Position numbers and translations under genes: made by a program. Shown in pieces: positions 1 through 12,900 of a stretch of DNA of 20,367 nt (its first letter is position 1; every line of letters starts with the position of its first letter). The notes beneath the pieces are model-generated. The model was not told the origin of the DNA, did no database searches, and saw only the letters and a list, made by a program, of their open reading frames with translations. The DNA lies in the NCBI GenBank assembly GCA_000444245.1, contig ATSW01081214.1:1-20367 (forward strand), written 5' to 3'. The DNA is from Botryllus schlosseri. Taxonomy: Eukaryota > Chordata > Ascidiacea > Stolidobranchia > Styelidae.

Positions 1-50
1 GGTTCGCGTTCACACGAACCTGAACCTTTCAGAGGTTCACACCATCCCTA
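1..50 (-). mobile_element. Terminal fragment of a hAT-like element, running off the window
   Basis: The segment is the reverse complement of 14271-14320 with one mismatch. It ends in the terminal motif ACACCATCCCTA at 50. It is therefore the end of a second copy of the family seen complete at 14271-15218. Confidence 0.75.
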
Positions 51-504
51 GTCGCGACTCTATCTCCATTCTCCAATTTGAAAATGTTCCGTGGCCCAGA
101 TCAAAATTTGACGAGCTGATTACTAAAAGAAATCAGCACCTTTGCCCAGATATTTTGGAAGCTGATTACGTTCAACATCTTCGCGAACTCTAGAATAAAG
201 GCAAACGAATCCTCGTTTGGAACCACTATCTTTGAATAAAGCATTTAAACGGCCTTAACGATCTCTAGGAATATACCGTTCTCCTATAATTGCGATTGCA
301 ATCAGACTTATCCCAGTAAATGAAGGTTGTATTTATTTATATTTTATTTCAGTTTTTGTGAGGGTGGTAGTCCCTATATTAAAATCAATAAACGTGATGG
401 TGAATCGCGCGCAGCGCGAAGAAAAATATTATGCAGCATGAATATTACAAAAAATAATGTTTTTACGTTGATTTACGAAAAAATTATGAGCCTACGTCAA
501 GTTT

Positions 505-610
505 TCAAAATTCCGGACATTTGGCATATTTTAGAAATTCCTTCCGGACGCAAGTTTGAACAGTGAAATTCCGGACATGTCTGGGAAATTCCGGACGTAT
601 GACAACCCTA
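505..610. mobile_element. hAT-like terminal fragment with AAATTCCGGAC motifs
   Basis: Three to four copies of a TTCCGGAC-containing motif are spaced through the segment. It ends at 610 with ATGACAACCCTA, whose reverse complement TAGGGTTGTCAT is a typical hAT terminus. I could not find the opposite end or a target duplication, so the left limit is approximate. Confidence 0.45.
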
Positions 611-893
611 GCATAGCTGCCTCACTCGTTCCATACCATACTTATAGTTTTACACACCATAGCAACAATCTTTCAGACCAATATCATTTTGACGATTTGC
701 ATCCTCACATACTAAGCAGTTAGCTGTAGGTACTCATATACAAATCCCATCACATCCATGACAGCAGAGCGTAGTCCCGACGTCAAGATTACAGAATCGT
801 CTTGGGAACCCCAGAATGTGATCACAAGTAATTATTACCGTATGTCTTCGCAAAGTAGGTCCACTTCAACGGACCAGAGACGCCATTCCCCGT

Positions 894-913
894 TGATTTC
901 TTGTGTTACGCAG
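894..913 (+). promoter_or_regulatory. Acceptor-like site 33 bases upstream of the ATG (5' UTR intron or trans-splice site)
   Basis: A pyrimidine-rich stretch ends in ACGCAG at 913. It has no partner donor that I can name. If the organism uses spliced-leader trans-splicing, as some tunicates do, this would be a natural addition site, and it would remove the upstream reading frame. Inference only. Confidence 0.22.
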
Positions 914-946
914 TACGCGTTGTTTGCTACGTTGGAATAAGTTAAA

Positions 947-960
947 ATGATCGTCGTAAG
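947..960 (+). CDS. Exon 1: start codon and first residues of the signal peptide
   Basis: The ATG at 947 is preceded by AAA, so there is an A at -3. Four codons (MIVV) and two bases follow, then a consensus donor AG/GTGAGT at 961. The start was chosen because it places a positively charged, then strongly hydrophobic segment at the N-terminus once joined to exon 2. Intron 1 is only 112 bp. Confidence 0.8.
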
Positions 961-3900
961 GTGAGTGTCTCGCAAATCCTACGTTATTTAGTGATATCTT
1001 CTAATCTCTTCATTGTATCGCAGTCATCGTATCGTGTTAGTTTTAGCAACAAGAGTGTGTTTGTCATTTCAGATCGTTGCTGTTGTTTGTCTTCTGTTGC
1101 GCTTACTTCGCAAGAAACGTTTGTGAGTGTTCATTGATTCAGTCACCATAATGTCTTACAATTTATCGCTTGCCATTTCATGTTATCTTGCATTCAGTGT
1201 GCACCGTGCAGTGCATGCTTCTTATTTACATCGTCTGTGAGATGTGGTTGTTTATCAGTGTCGCGGAAACCCTAGGGTTTCGTGGGCCAGTCTAAGGGGC
1301 TCCATGCAGACAGATTTGTACAACTCGATACCCAACTACTACAATTGCCCTGTTGTCTAATTGCACTTATTATAGCGAAATGGCGGTAATCAAATTCTAA
1401 TTCAATTTTTAAAATGTTTTATGCTCCAATTCTAATTCTAATCTTGCTTGCGATTTTCCTGTAAATTCTAATTCCAGTCTGAACAAAGCTGTACGTTTTT
1501 CTAGTTGCCCATCTCTAGGTATTAAAGAGGTCGCTTGTCGTTGCAGCTTGCATCGCACGAGCTCCTGGATCACAACACGTTAACGTGACCGTTGTTGGTG
1601 AAGCCAAATCTCCTCCGGGTGTTACAGAACCTTTCAAGTCATCGTGCCGAGACGAATTGTGCGAGCAGGACGAATTTTGCCACGTTGAAGTTGACCCAGA
1701 ATCTGGGTAGATAGTTATAGTTTATTTTTTCAATTCGGATTAGACTGCCGCACAAGTTGAGCAGAGGTATAGGTCTATCCGTAATGATTCGCGTGCCGCA
1801 ATCTGGATGGAGAAACCATTTTAATGATTTAGAGTCGAGTTGTTAGCGAATAGTTTTTTAGTTCTGAAATTACAAAAAATTACAATGTTTTGTATTGTGT
1901 GAATATCATGTGTAGTAGTTCTTTATTTTCAACACTGTGCTGATGGATAGTTCCTTTGTGAACCAGCAATCTACAGTAATGTATCAGATTGAATGAATTG
2001 TGGTGGATTTTTGAACTGAAACTTGGGAGTCCGCGAAGACGAAGATTGAGAAACGCTGGTATATATTATAATTCCAATTCTCACTCCAATTGGAAACCGC
2101 TGAAAATTTCTTAGTCGGGTACAGTACTGATCTTTTCAGCGCCAAATTGGCAGTGTGCAAATGCAAGGAATTCGGCACCGGATGTGATCGTGAAACGGTC
2201 CGGGACATCGACGTGTCCATCAATGTTTCTTCCTTTGAGAATTTGTCGAAGCGGCAGATGGTCCGACCTTGCTCCATCAACTGCAGCGATTTCGAGGAAT
2301 GTCTGACCATCATGTGGGTTGGCTGATTACCAGGGCTGTTCCGAATTTTCTTCTCAACTTTGACTGCTGGCTACTTGATAAAATTGTTAGGATGGCTATA
2401 ACAAACGCTGCACACCAGTTTAGCTCAATTCTGACCTATAAAAGCACTTCTATCGGAGAAGAAAGTTTGTGGGCTTATCAAATAAAAAGAAGTATGATTG
2501 TTACCCCGCAGAATTGTTACGTCGTCTAGAAAAACGATGTATATAAAATCTGGCTCAATTCCGACCTATGGAAGCCGAGTTGTTGCGGTCGAAAATTTTG
2601 GGATTGTGCAACTAGTATTTGCAGTGGGTAGGCCGAGAATGAACATACAAATGATTTTCCACCGTAAGTACTATTTTTTCAACCTAAACTCAATGGGAGA
2701 GCCGGTAACATTGCAATTGTGCAATAAATTCAAAACTTTTTTCTCTTCCAGATATGCATCCATAGGTTGGAATTGAGTTAAAAGTTGATGTGGGGCGCTT
2801 CTCAGGCAACCGAACAATTTTTATTCAAGTAGGCGGTCAAATTATATATACACTATATACACTATTTTTGAACAGTCTCCTTGTACGTGTAACACCTGTG
2901 TAACACCTAACGATTTATTTTTGTATCAGGGGTTACGATATCTGTTTCGCGAGAAGGATATGCGACAAGGAGTCGAAACCATGCCACAACGGAGGCAATT
3001 GTGTAGACATTAGCAATCGGGAGTAAGTGATACTCTCTGGGTCATTTATCTGTTCTAATATAATATCTGGTCTGAAAATGCTCCAGGAGAACTGTGTAGT
3101 GCAGGGGCGGGCAACTTCTCCAGTCGGCGGGCCGGATATAGGAAAATTAGGTACTTGGCGGGCCGGATTGCTGAATTGATACATTATCCGCCCATTTATT
3201 CGCATATACAAGGAATAAATCGTATTTAATGAATTTATTTTAGCGACAGCAATGTAACTTTAAAGCTATTTCTCGCCAATAATGACAACGTGGATTTGAG
3301 AACAGCATTGTCGTACAGGCACCACTACTGCTTCTTTCTGATCAATCAACAGACTGTGCAAACCCTAATGAGGATTTCTAGGGCATTCGATAAGCCCGGT
3401 GATACCCCAATATCAATTCATTAGGGTTTAGTAGGTGACGAGATAGCGTTGTTGTTCCACTGTGTGGCCTATCTTATCTCGATATGGCATTTATGCGGCC
3501 CGCGGCCTCGGAATCTGAAAGTGGCCCGCGACCCGTTTTGAGTTGGCGACCCCTGGTACAAGTGATGTCTTACAAAAGCCTAGAAGTGTGGCGTGCTAGA
3601 AGTCTATACGGTTACGGAATCAAAAATAAGAAATACCGGCGTGGTGTAAATGACCATTGTAGTCGACAAGCACCATGATTACCACAAATGACATTAGGGT
3701 TGAGTACATCGTAAATGCCCATAATGAAAGTCTTCTCGCTTCGTCGAACTTACGCGTAAGCTCCACCCTTGCTCGCTGCGCATACATCTGTATCATAACA
3801 TACAGTCACTAAGATTTGATGCATGTAAGAAGGTAGTGGGGAATCTCGGAAGACTGGGGCCGCGGGCCACATTATATCATGTGATACGGAAAAATGTCCA

Positions 3901-6900
3901 CGGGCCGGACAAAATCCCTTCGCGGCCGGATCCGGCCCGCGGGCCGTATGTTGACCGCCCCTGGTGTAGTGTATACAGTGCGAAACGAGTCAAGCTTGGT
4001 GTCATACGTTTGCTATGAGGATCACTCCGCTTTGATACGAACTTGGTTTCGATGTATTTCTTTCCAATTTGGAAATGCGATTACAATTCAAAGTTATTGC
4101 GAATTCAGAAATTGCAATTCTAATGGAATTTTGAGAATAACTTCGGTATTATTCTAAGCTACGGGAAAACTGCATAGTGCAAAACGAACCAATATTGCGG
4201 TACAGCAAATCGGACGTTTGTCGTTCTAATAATTGCGAGGATGAACTTTGATTGATTTGAACTGAATTTGATTTTTAGTTCTTTCCAGTCCGTGATTCAA
4301 TTCAATGTCCAGGCTCTAGCGAAGTCAGTAATTGTGACTTCAATCTGATTAGGAATAAAGCTAACTATAATTCTATTCTAATTCAATTGTGAAAACACTG
4401 TAGCAGTAATTCGGCGGCAAGTCCTAAATTAATGTGGAACACAGTGCAGCTCCGATTTTTATTCAATTTCAATCTAATTTGGAAAATACTGTAGCTTCGA
4501 TTCTAATTCTAAATTTGGAACACACTGTAGCCATAATTCTAGCTGTAATTCTAATATAGTTTGAAAACAAAATTGTCGCTGTAACTTTGAATCCCAATCC
4601 CGAATTGGAAATACTTGTGGATTTTCTATTTCTCCAACACTGCTTTCTCAGGTCCAGATGCGTTTGCCCGCCTAACTTCGACGGCGACCTGTGCGAGATT
4701 GACATGACCGTGTGCGACGAGACGCGTCCCTGCAAGAACGGTGGTGAATGTCAAGTGATCAACATGTAAGGGAACGTATACGTAAATACTCGAAACTACT
4801 TCGGGTGGTAGACAATCTACGAATTTCTTATGTATGCCGGAAAAGTTTAATAAAAATAATTTTTATTAAATTCAAAATTTCCAAACTATGATGCAGAATA
4901 TGCGTTGGCACGCCGTGTCAAAAATTTGAGCCAAATTTTTTGTGCAGCGGATTTTAGGCTACCGAACAATTTGAGCTGTTGATCACCGGAATCCAAAATA
5001 ATGATTTATTTTCTAACAACCCTATTATACAAACTGTATTATACAGCATACGATTTTAGTCCACGGAATAACATCCAAAAGTAGGTTTTATGTTCTGTCG
5101 AAGTTAATTTTCGTGGCTGCTCAAAATCGCATCGCAGGCCGTATGTGACTCGCGGTCTACACGTTGCTCGGTCTGCTCCAATAGCTTCACTTGTAGCCGT
5201 TGTATTTGATCCAAATTTGGCGTGAAACTTTTTTAACCAATTTAACAATTTTTGCTAATAAGCCTCGAATATCTGAAAAAAAAGTTACTTCCCGAAAAGC
5301 CCTAACATATATCTAATCGGGTTTTCAGGAATTCGATATGCAACTGTAGAGACGGATACATCCAGCCGAGATGTGAGAAAGTCAAAGAGAATTATTGCGA
5401 AACCAGCAATCCGTGTAAGGCCGGGACCTGCCATAACGGTACCAGGTGGTGAAAAATTTGACTGCAGTATCTTTTCCGTTAGTCTACAAAAGTGTAGATT
5501 GTACAGCTGTTGCAGACTCTTGAATATTCTAGTTGTCCAATTAGACTGATTAAAGAGAAATTCCTGTAATCTGACTCTAATTTGAGTTGTGAAATCTCTT
5601 TTGTGCTCTAATTCAAATCTAATTTGTAAAACACTTTCTATAATTCTTATCTAATTTGTGAAACACTTTCTTCGCTCTAATTCTAATCTGATTTGTAAAG
5701 CACTTTCTTTGCTCTAATTCTAATTCTAATCTAATTTGGTAAACCGCTTCTTTGCTCTGATTCTAATTCTTATCTAATTTTGAAACACTTTCTCTACTCT
5801 AATTCTAATCTAATTTGTGAAACACTTACTTTTCTCTAATTCTAATTCTAATCTAATTTTTGAAACGCTTTCTCCACTCTAATTCCAATCTAAGTATTGA
5901 AATGTTTCTATGCTAGTCCCAATTCACTCAATTTCTGGTTATCCTGTCCATCAGTGGTTCCCGAACTTTTTCAGACACACCCCTCTTTACGATAGAGAAA
6001 TATTTCGTGCCCCCTTGCCGCCATATCAGAAAATGCTACCAGAATGTTGACAAATTGAGAGAATGATGAAATAGGAAATTCGGACTATACGGAGCAATCA
6101 ATAACTGAGAATTGAAGGTGAATCGCGCGGGGCGCGAGAAATCCTTCGTTTTGACCGCAGCTTCGCGCCCCCCTTCAGATGGTTTCACTATAGGAGAACT
6201 GTACAGTGCGAAACGAGGCAAGCAGGATTTGATAATAATATAGAACTACAATTCCACAGTCGTATTCTTAAAAAATGTATTGTTTTGTCACAATTTTATC
6301 GAATATCCAGTAAATTTCGATGAGCTTCCTGGAAGTACAAAACTTCGGTATACAGTTAAACAGTATATCCATATTGAAACGTACTCGAATATTTTTGGCT
6401 GAAGCTCGTCAGGGGCTATTTTCAACAACTAGCAGAGAATTGGAAGTTATTTTGTTAGGCATGTATTATTATTGCAGAACACTCTTAATTATTTACAGCT
6501 GGGAGACTCTTTACTGCGAATGCCCTCCCGGGTTGACGGGTCCCCGATGCGAAGTCAAATTTAATCCGTGCGTGAACGCCACGTGCGGCGAAGGTCGAAT
6601 ATGCGTCCCAAGACGGATGTAAGTGAACTAATTCATATGTTCGAATATCAAACGAGCCAAATCGGCAAGGGGGTACACTGTTTGTTAAAAAAGTTGATCA
6701 ACCTCAGACTAACACCGCGGTATACATAGGGTTACCATATTTTGGAAACCAGAAAAGGGGACACATTCTCAAAATTTTCAGACTTGCAATACCGGCGGAA
6801 AATCCTAAAAAAAATTGCACTGTATGGTCAGTTGACTAAAAGGTCAACTATCTGGCTCAGCTCCCAAAGTACAGTTTTTCTTTCACATTATCAGTTGGTT

Positions 6901-9900
6901 GAGTGAGAGAAAGGTCAACTTTCGGTTCAGCTCCCAAAATAGCCGTTGGAGCGTTACTTCAGTGATGATTTACTGTATCTTGGTCGAATTTTGCGTTATA
7001 CTTAGTCAAAATTCTCAGGACAAAATCCCAAAGAGGACATTTGGGCGTTCTCCGAGGACACTTTGAAAGAAGTCGAAATAGAGGACAAATCCTCCTGAAA
7101 GAGGGCGCATGGTAACCCTAGGTATAGATCAAACACAACAACATATTAATCCGAATGATGCTTGCACGTCGAGTCGGAAAATGTCCTTTTTCAGCCAAGC
7201 TATCAATATTACCATTAAAATTGCCACATTTCAGTCGCTAATAAATGCTACTTCATCTCAGATCTCCGAATATGGTAACCTATGGCGTAAGTGACTTCAA
7301 TAAGTCCTAAAATGTGCCTAGTCATTGCACCAATTAACTCTATAAATAAACTCTGGTTATATACTCGTCTAATTTGATGGTGGCTACCGTTTCAGCGCCA
7401 ATGCTAGCACATACGACTGCGTCTATGCGACGAATCCCTGCCAGCCAAATCCGTGTAAAGGAGACTGCCAATGCAAGGCTTCCTGTAAACACGAAAACGG
7501 TTATGTCTGCCTTGGGACCAGTGGACTGTTGGGGAGGAATTGTGACATACGTAAGTCGAAGTAGCAATGTTAATGTTCTGTTTGTGTGAAAAGCCGATAC
7601 GATTCCAATAAAGCCGATACGATTCCAATAAAATAGACATTTTTGAGTTGCCAGTGTTTTAGTAGTCGGTGGCGAATTTTTAATGCTCCAGTATAGTTTG
7701 TTAACATGTTGAAATTGACTGCAATTGCCGAAACTAGCAGAACCTCAATCACAACTAGGGCTGGGAAAGATTTGAAGCCAGACTGATGAGATTCTAAATC
7801 GCGTATTAGGCTTCTTCTAGTCTAGTATTCTCGATAAAGTTCACGATAACGAGATGGCTGTGTGTGAGCAAGATGTGGGGTCGTAATATAGGTGCATGTG
7901 AAAGATGTGGGAAGTTCTTATATGTTATTTCAACGCGACCATAGACGATAATTATGCTAGCAGTTCAGCATCTAAGGATAATTAATGAATTATCGACCAC
8001 GCCTGTTTCGCTGCACGCAAGTTGATCACGATTTTCCACGTATGTCATTTCACGTAGCTTTGCACTACGCGTTTCGTGTGCTGCGATGCAACGTATCGAT
8101 GTCCAGAGGTTTCCACAGTGGAAAATACAACCGACACGATAATTCTCGTTGATAAATTATCTCTTAGTGGCATGGAGAGTATAACTTCAGTACTTGGAAG
8201 AAGCCTATCTCGCTACTCGTCTCAAATCACTATAATTGATATTCGTTTAAATTATAGTGCTCGGATCCCGATGCACTGGCTTACTAACTTTACATGTTTC
8301 AGCTGCACCCGAGATAATATGTGGAGCTGATGTCATATCTGTCGACGTGGATTCTCGGCTGGTGGATGAATACAGCACAGGAAATTCCGATTTTTCTATG
8401 TTCATGGCACATTCTCATTCTATGTCCTCCTCCGATATGTGCCCGGCCGTAGGTAAGTGACAAGGACTCTAACGTACGCAAGTACAACATGGAAAGTGTA
8501 TTAAGTGTCTGACCAAAATTGGACAACCAGATGATACTACTTCTCCATTTGATTCTAAAATTATCGATTCTCCTGTGAATGCTACAGAGCTTTCAAGTGC
8601 GAAACTAGACAAGTTTTATGTGATATTTGCCATTCCCGTGCTCATCAGGATGAACTCTGATTTGTCATGAACTGAACACGATTTTGTTGTTTCTTTCAAA
8701 TCTGTAATATGATTCGAATTCCAAGTTTTTGCGAATTCAGTCAGTAATTCTAAGCTAATTTGAAAATAACTGGTGTTACCTCTTATTCCACTCTATAATT
8801 AGGAAAAGAAGTTTTGCCGCTGTAATTCAAATTATAGTCTATAATCTGGAAATAACTGAAGCTGTAACTCTATTCTACTCTATAATAAAATACTTTGTAG
8901 CTGTAATTCTAATTCTGAGCTAATTTGAAAAATCACTGTAGTTATAACTCTTATTCCGCTCTATATAATTTAGCGAAAAAGCTTTTATCTATAATTCTAA
9001 TTTTAATCTAATTTGAAATAATTGAAGCTATAACATACTCTATAATTTAGAATAAAACTTTGTAGCTATAAATATAATTTTTTGTAATCTGAAATATGGA
9101 AATAGCTGAAGCTATGACTCTGGTTCTACTCTATAATTTGGAAAAAAAACTTCGTAGATATAATTCTAATTCCAAGCTAATTTGGAAAGGGCTGAAGCTA
9201 TAACTCTACTCTATAATTTGGATAGAAAATACTTTGTAGCTGTAATTCTAATTCTAATTTAATTTTGAAAAGCTGGAAATTTTCTCTACCCTTGCTTCTA
9301 GACAACGGCACCCATCACAAATTTCTGGTTCCCTTGCCTTTCACGAAATGTGGCGTGGCTGTAAGTCAAAGCGGCGACAACACGATGGTGTCTGGACGGA
9401 TATGGCTGAACAAGATAGTTGGATCCGCGGAAATGGCGATTCCGGTCGTGCACTTTGTATGCGAGTACCAGAGGCAGTACAGGATCGTGACTTCGCTCGT
9501 GCCAGCGTGAGCATATACTTGATTGACTAGTGAATAATATATTCATGTTGAAATGAACCCGAATATTTTCGGCTGACCCTCGTCGGGGGTAATCGTCGGC
9601 AACTAGCAAAGCAATATATAAAGATTGTATATCAACAATCGAATCAAAAAATATCTGACGTCGGCGGTATGAAATTGGCGATATGACTGTTGGCATACAG
9701 CAGTGGTCGGGAATCTATGGCTCGCAAGCCATAAATGGCTCTTTTGGGTATAAGATATGGCTCTTTGGCAAATATTTATTTTTGTATTGAATTGATCAAT
9801 ATTGTAACGAGTTGTTGGTAAATTTTAATCACGGCCAAAATAATTATTCTCGAGGCAGTACAAACATGTCTTTGAGAGGTAAAGACAATGTCGTCTTCAG

Positions 9901-12900
9901 GTTTAGGGGCTCGGACCCCCTCTTTTCAAAATCATCAAATTTAAGTTACTGTCACTCCGGCGGCCAATATCACTCGCGAATTCTATGTACCCGACCCGAA
10001 ATCTTGAATTGTGCGATACGTTGATTAATCAAAGAGCATAGCAGACACGGCGCCGTCCATTTCAAAATGCAGTTTTCAAATACGCCTTGTCTTCCTTATC
10101 TACGTCGCGAAATGAACTGTTGTGAATGTGACAATTACAAACTCGAATTACAAACAGCGTCATAGGTTTCCACGTTCTTGATCGGTTAGTATAGCTCTGT
10201 GTTACCGGCGATAAAATGTAGGCGTGTAGCGCAACGTTATGTTACCGCCGAATATTTTGAAAAGTCGATTAAGTATTTAGATTTTCGTAATCAGTTTGAA
10301 AGTCACATTCGATTAATATCAGTTGTAAAAAAATTCTAAGCTACATATGAATTCTAAGCTACATATGAATTACGTTATCAAGAGTGGGGCTTGGGCGCGT
10401 CTGTTCTATACCTCTCGTTTCGACCTTTATTTCCGAAGAATAAATACCATATTTTACAGAGAAAATATGGCGCACACGAGGAATCCCATATAGTGAGCTC
10501 GAATTAGTGCTACCATGACTTTATGAATTTTCAATTGAAGCGTAACAGTTGATTGGCATGTGTGGCTCTTTGTGAGTTGAGATGGAAAAAATAGGGCCAA
10601 TATGGCTCTTCGGACAAAAAAGGTTCCCGACCACTGGCATACAGTGTACTTCCATATACGCACGTATTTGAAAAACGCGCGCATCACTCTCGCTGAAAAG
10701 CTGGCTTTTGACTAGTCCCTGAAACTTGATATCTAGAATAACAGGCAATGGCCATGCATTCTGCCATCGGCAAACATTTGTTGGGTAGTTCTATTTGTGT
10801 GGATAAATGACAGAGACTATACATTTCGTGCCGTCGGGAGACACCGTTCACACTTTCATTTGTGTTCCTTGGAAGCGACTTTGATCAAAGCAAACCAACT
10901 AAGTGTATGCTACATTCGAGTCCGTGTACGATCTAAATAGTAGATTGAGCGTTGAGCGATCTCTTGCACCGATTATTCGAAATTACATGCCGGTGACGTC
11001 GTACCACATGATCAGGACGAAATAAAAAAAAAACATTGATCGATCAAGTATGCCGGAGACCAATTAAGCAACAGCATCTAGCCGACTATCCGACAGTCGA
11101 GCATGTCCGCATTCCAGTCGAAATGCAAGCAATTACTTATAAATGAATACTAGTCGGCCAGGAGTATTACCGGACCACAACCTAACATCGATCTCGCCTT
11201 CCGCCACATGCCACCTCCTTTTGTCGCTTGCCTTTTATATTCTCAGCTTGTCTTTTCATTCAGTGTGCATGCCTCTTCTCTACTTCGCCTAGGCCAAGGA
11301 GGGTGTCTGATTTCAAAGGCGACTCAATCGTTTCGACACCTTCCTATCTTTTCATTGTGTCACAGTTTTTTGGTGTTCTGAAATTATAAAAATATTGAAC
11401 TGATGCTGATACTAATCAATGTGACTGTACTATTCGATTGTATATCGAAGTTCTGTACCTCCAAGAAGCTCTTGAAATCCTGTAATGGCTGTAATTTTGA
11501 AGGTAACATGAAATTGGAAATTGAAAGAATTACATGTCCCGGTCCAAATCCGCCTTCAAAATAATCGTAAATCCATATTCAATCCAAATCCGGAATAAAT
11601 CGCAACCCTTTTTTACCAAATCCATGGTGTTATCCGACAGTGAACACGTCACTTCTTAGGACTGATACAGTGCCTACAGTGACACGGCGTGGATTAAGGC
11701 TAGGGGTCGGTTTGATAGACGTCTGCAAGTCGGGCTCTTACTGCCCTGGCGATTGTCCGGACCAGTTCTCTCTCAACGACGGGGCCGTGTATACTGTCAA
11801 CGAAAAGATGCATTTGAGAGTGTTACCACGGACGCAGGCAAGTTACGACAGAACTAGATAATTCTAGTTGCCCAATTAGAGCGAATTTGCTAGGAATATA
11901 ATTCTAATATGATTTGTCGAATATTTATTCGCTCGAATTGAAATTGTGATCTAATTCCCGGTTTTCCTGAAAATGCTGCAGGAGAACGCTGTGGTGCGGA
12001 GCAACCAAGCATGCTGCACATGCGTTTGCTAATCTCGTGCTTTCGAGAATGTGCTCCGATTTGATATGAATCCAAAACTTGATTCCATTTCCAAAGTTTT
12101 CGCGAGTTCTGTAATTCTAATTCTAATCTAATTTGGTAAAAAATGTACGTGTTTACTTGATGTGTGTATAGGGTTTGGTCGAGTATATCGTGCCATGAAC
12201 CCTTGATGGTCACGTAGAGTAATGCAGTTAATGCTGAGCAGCTTAGTAGTTTTAAAATGGCCATTTCCAAGACATTCCAAACCTTAAGTAGATGTAAGAC
12301 CTGGAAAGTTCGAAAAGTACTTAATAGCCCTTGGACACCTAATTTTTTACAGCTACTTGTTTGACGATTTTCACCTTCTCAGGCAAACCTAGGCCGTGAA
12401 TCCTTTTTACTTGCAAATCGCTACTCCTAATTCCACTTGAGTAGAAATTGAGATTGTTGCTTCTACTTCTGAATGAGTGCAGACGATGATTACTTTGACC
12501 GACTGTTAAAGTAGCACGGGGAACGTAAATCATTCATATTAAATCTAACCCTAAGATTTTGTACTTAGTTATCGGCTATTCGCCTCGTCCGACTTTTTCT
12601 ATCTTGCTCCAACGACTCAACTCGGCCTTCCGCGTTGGAACTGATCTCTGGCGGCTGCTACACGAAAGCGTCCAGTCAGTACCTGTCCACGACGGCTGCC
12701 AGCTCCGGGGGCGGGGTTTGCCTGTCGTTCAGAGTCCCGCATTTGACAGCGTGCGACAAATTCTACATCCACGCCACGCTGGAAGACTGCTTTTTGGTAA
12801 TTTTAATCTTCACAGTTTGACAGCGGTCGTTCCCCAAGTGGGAAATATAGCCCATGTGACGGTTTTGAGAGACTACGGGCGTAAATACCGAAAGGGCGAC

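Larger units (their letters stand above)
51..946 (+). other. 5' flank and probable 5' UTR of the EGF-ZP gene
   Basis: Apart from the hAT fragment near 505-610, no gene or core promoter motif can be assigned with confidence. At 758-940 there is a 60-codon reading frame that stops six bases before the gene's ATG. A pyrimidine-rich acceptor-like site lies at 894-913 (TTCTTGTGTTACGCAG). Confidence 0.4.
3055..4625 (+). repeat. Family A copy in intron 5, interrupted by a hAT element
   Basis: The head motif CAGGAGAACTGTGTAGTG at 3084-3101 is continued at 3964 by GTGTAGTGTATACAGTGCG and AAACGAGTCAAGC. An array of CTGTAGC / TAATTCTAATTCTA units follows up to about 4625. The 862 bases between are the hAT element 3102-3963. 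Confidence 0.65.

Noticed and set aside
400-425. GC-rich palindrome GCGCGCAGCGCG as a regulatory site
   Set aside because: Similar GCGCG blocks occur at 6124-6140 and 19626-19640 in transposon sequence, so it is more likely a transposon relic.
2498-2776. 92-codon + frame in intron 4
   Set aside because: No domain, no consistent splice phase with exons 4 and 5, and the direct join of exon 4 to exon 5 is in phase.
5575-5910. CRISPR-like regularly spaced repeats
   Set aside because: The units are imperfect, AT-rich and contiguous with no unique spacers, in an animal intron. It is a minisatellite-like array of family A.
9298-9696. 132-codon minus-strand frame
   Set aside because: It is antisense to exon 11, which has clear ZP-N cysteines and splice sites on the + strand.
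11641-11679. Alternative acceptors for exon 12 at 11640, 11670 and 11679
   Set aside because: With the exon 11 donor at 9506 they give an early stop or a frame without ZP features. Only the acceptor at 11659 keeps the ZP-C frame.
11890-12270. 126-codon minus-strand frame in intron 12
   Set aside because: It runs through family A array sequence and has no recognisable domain.
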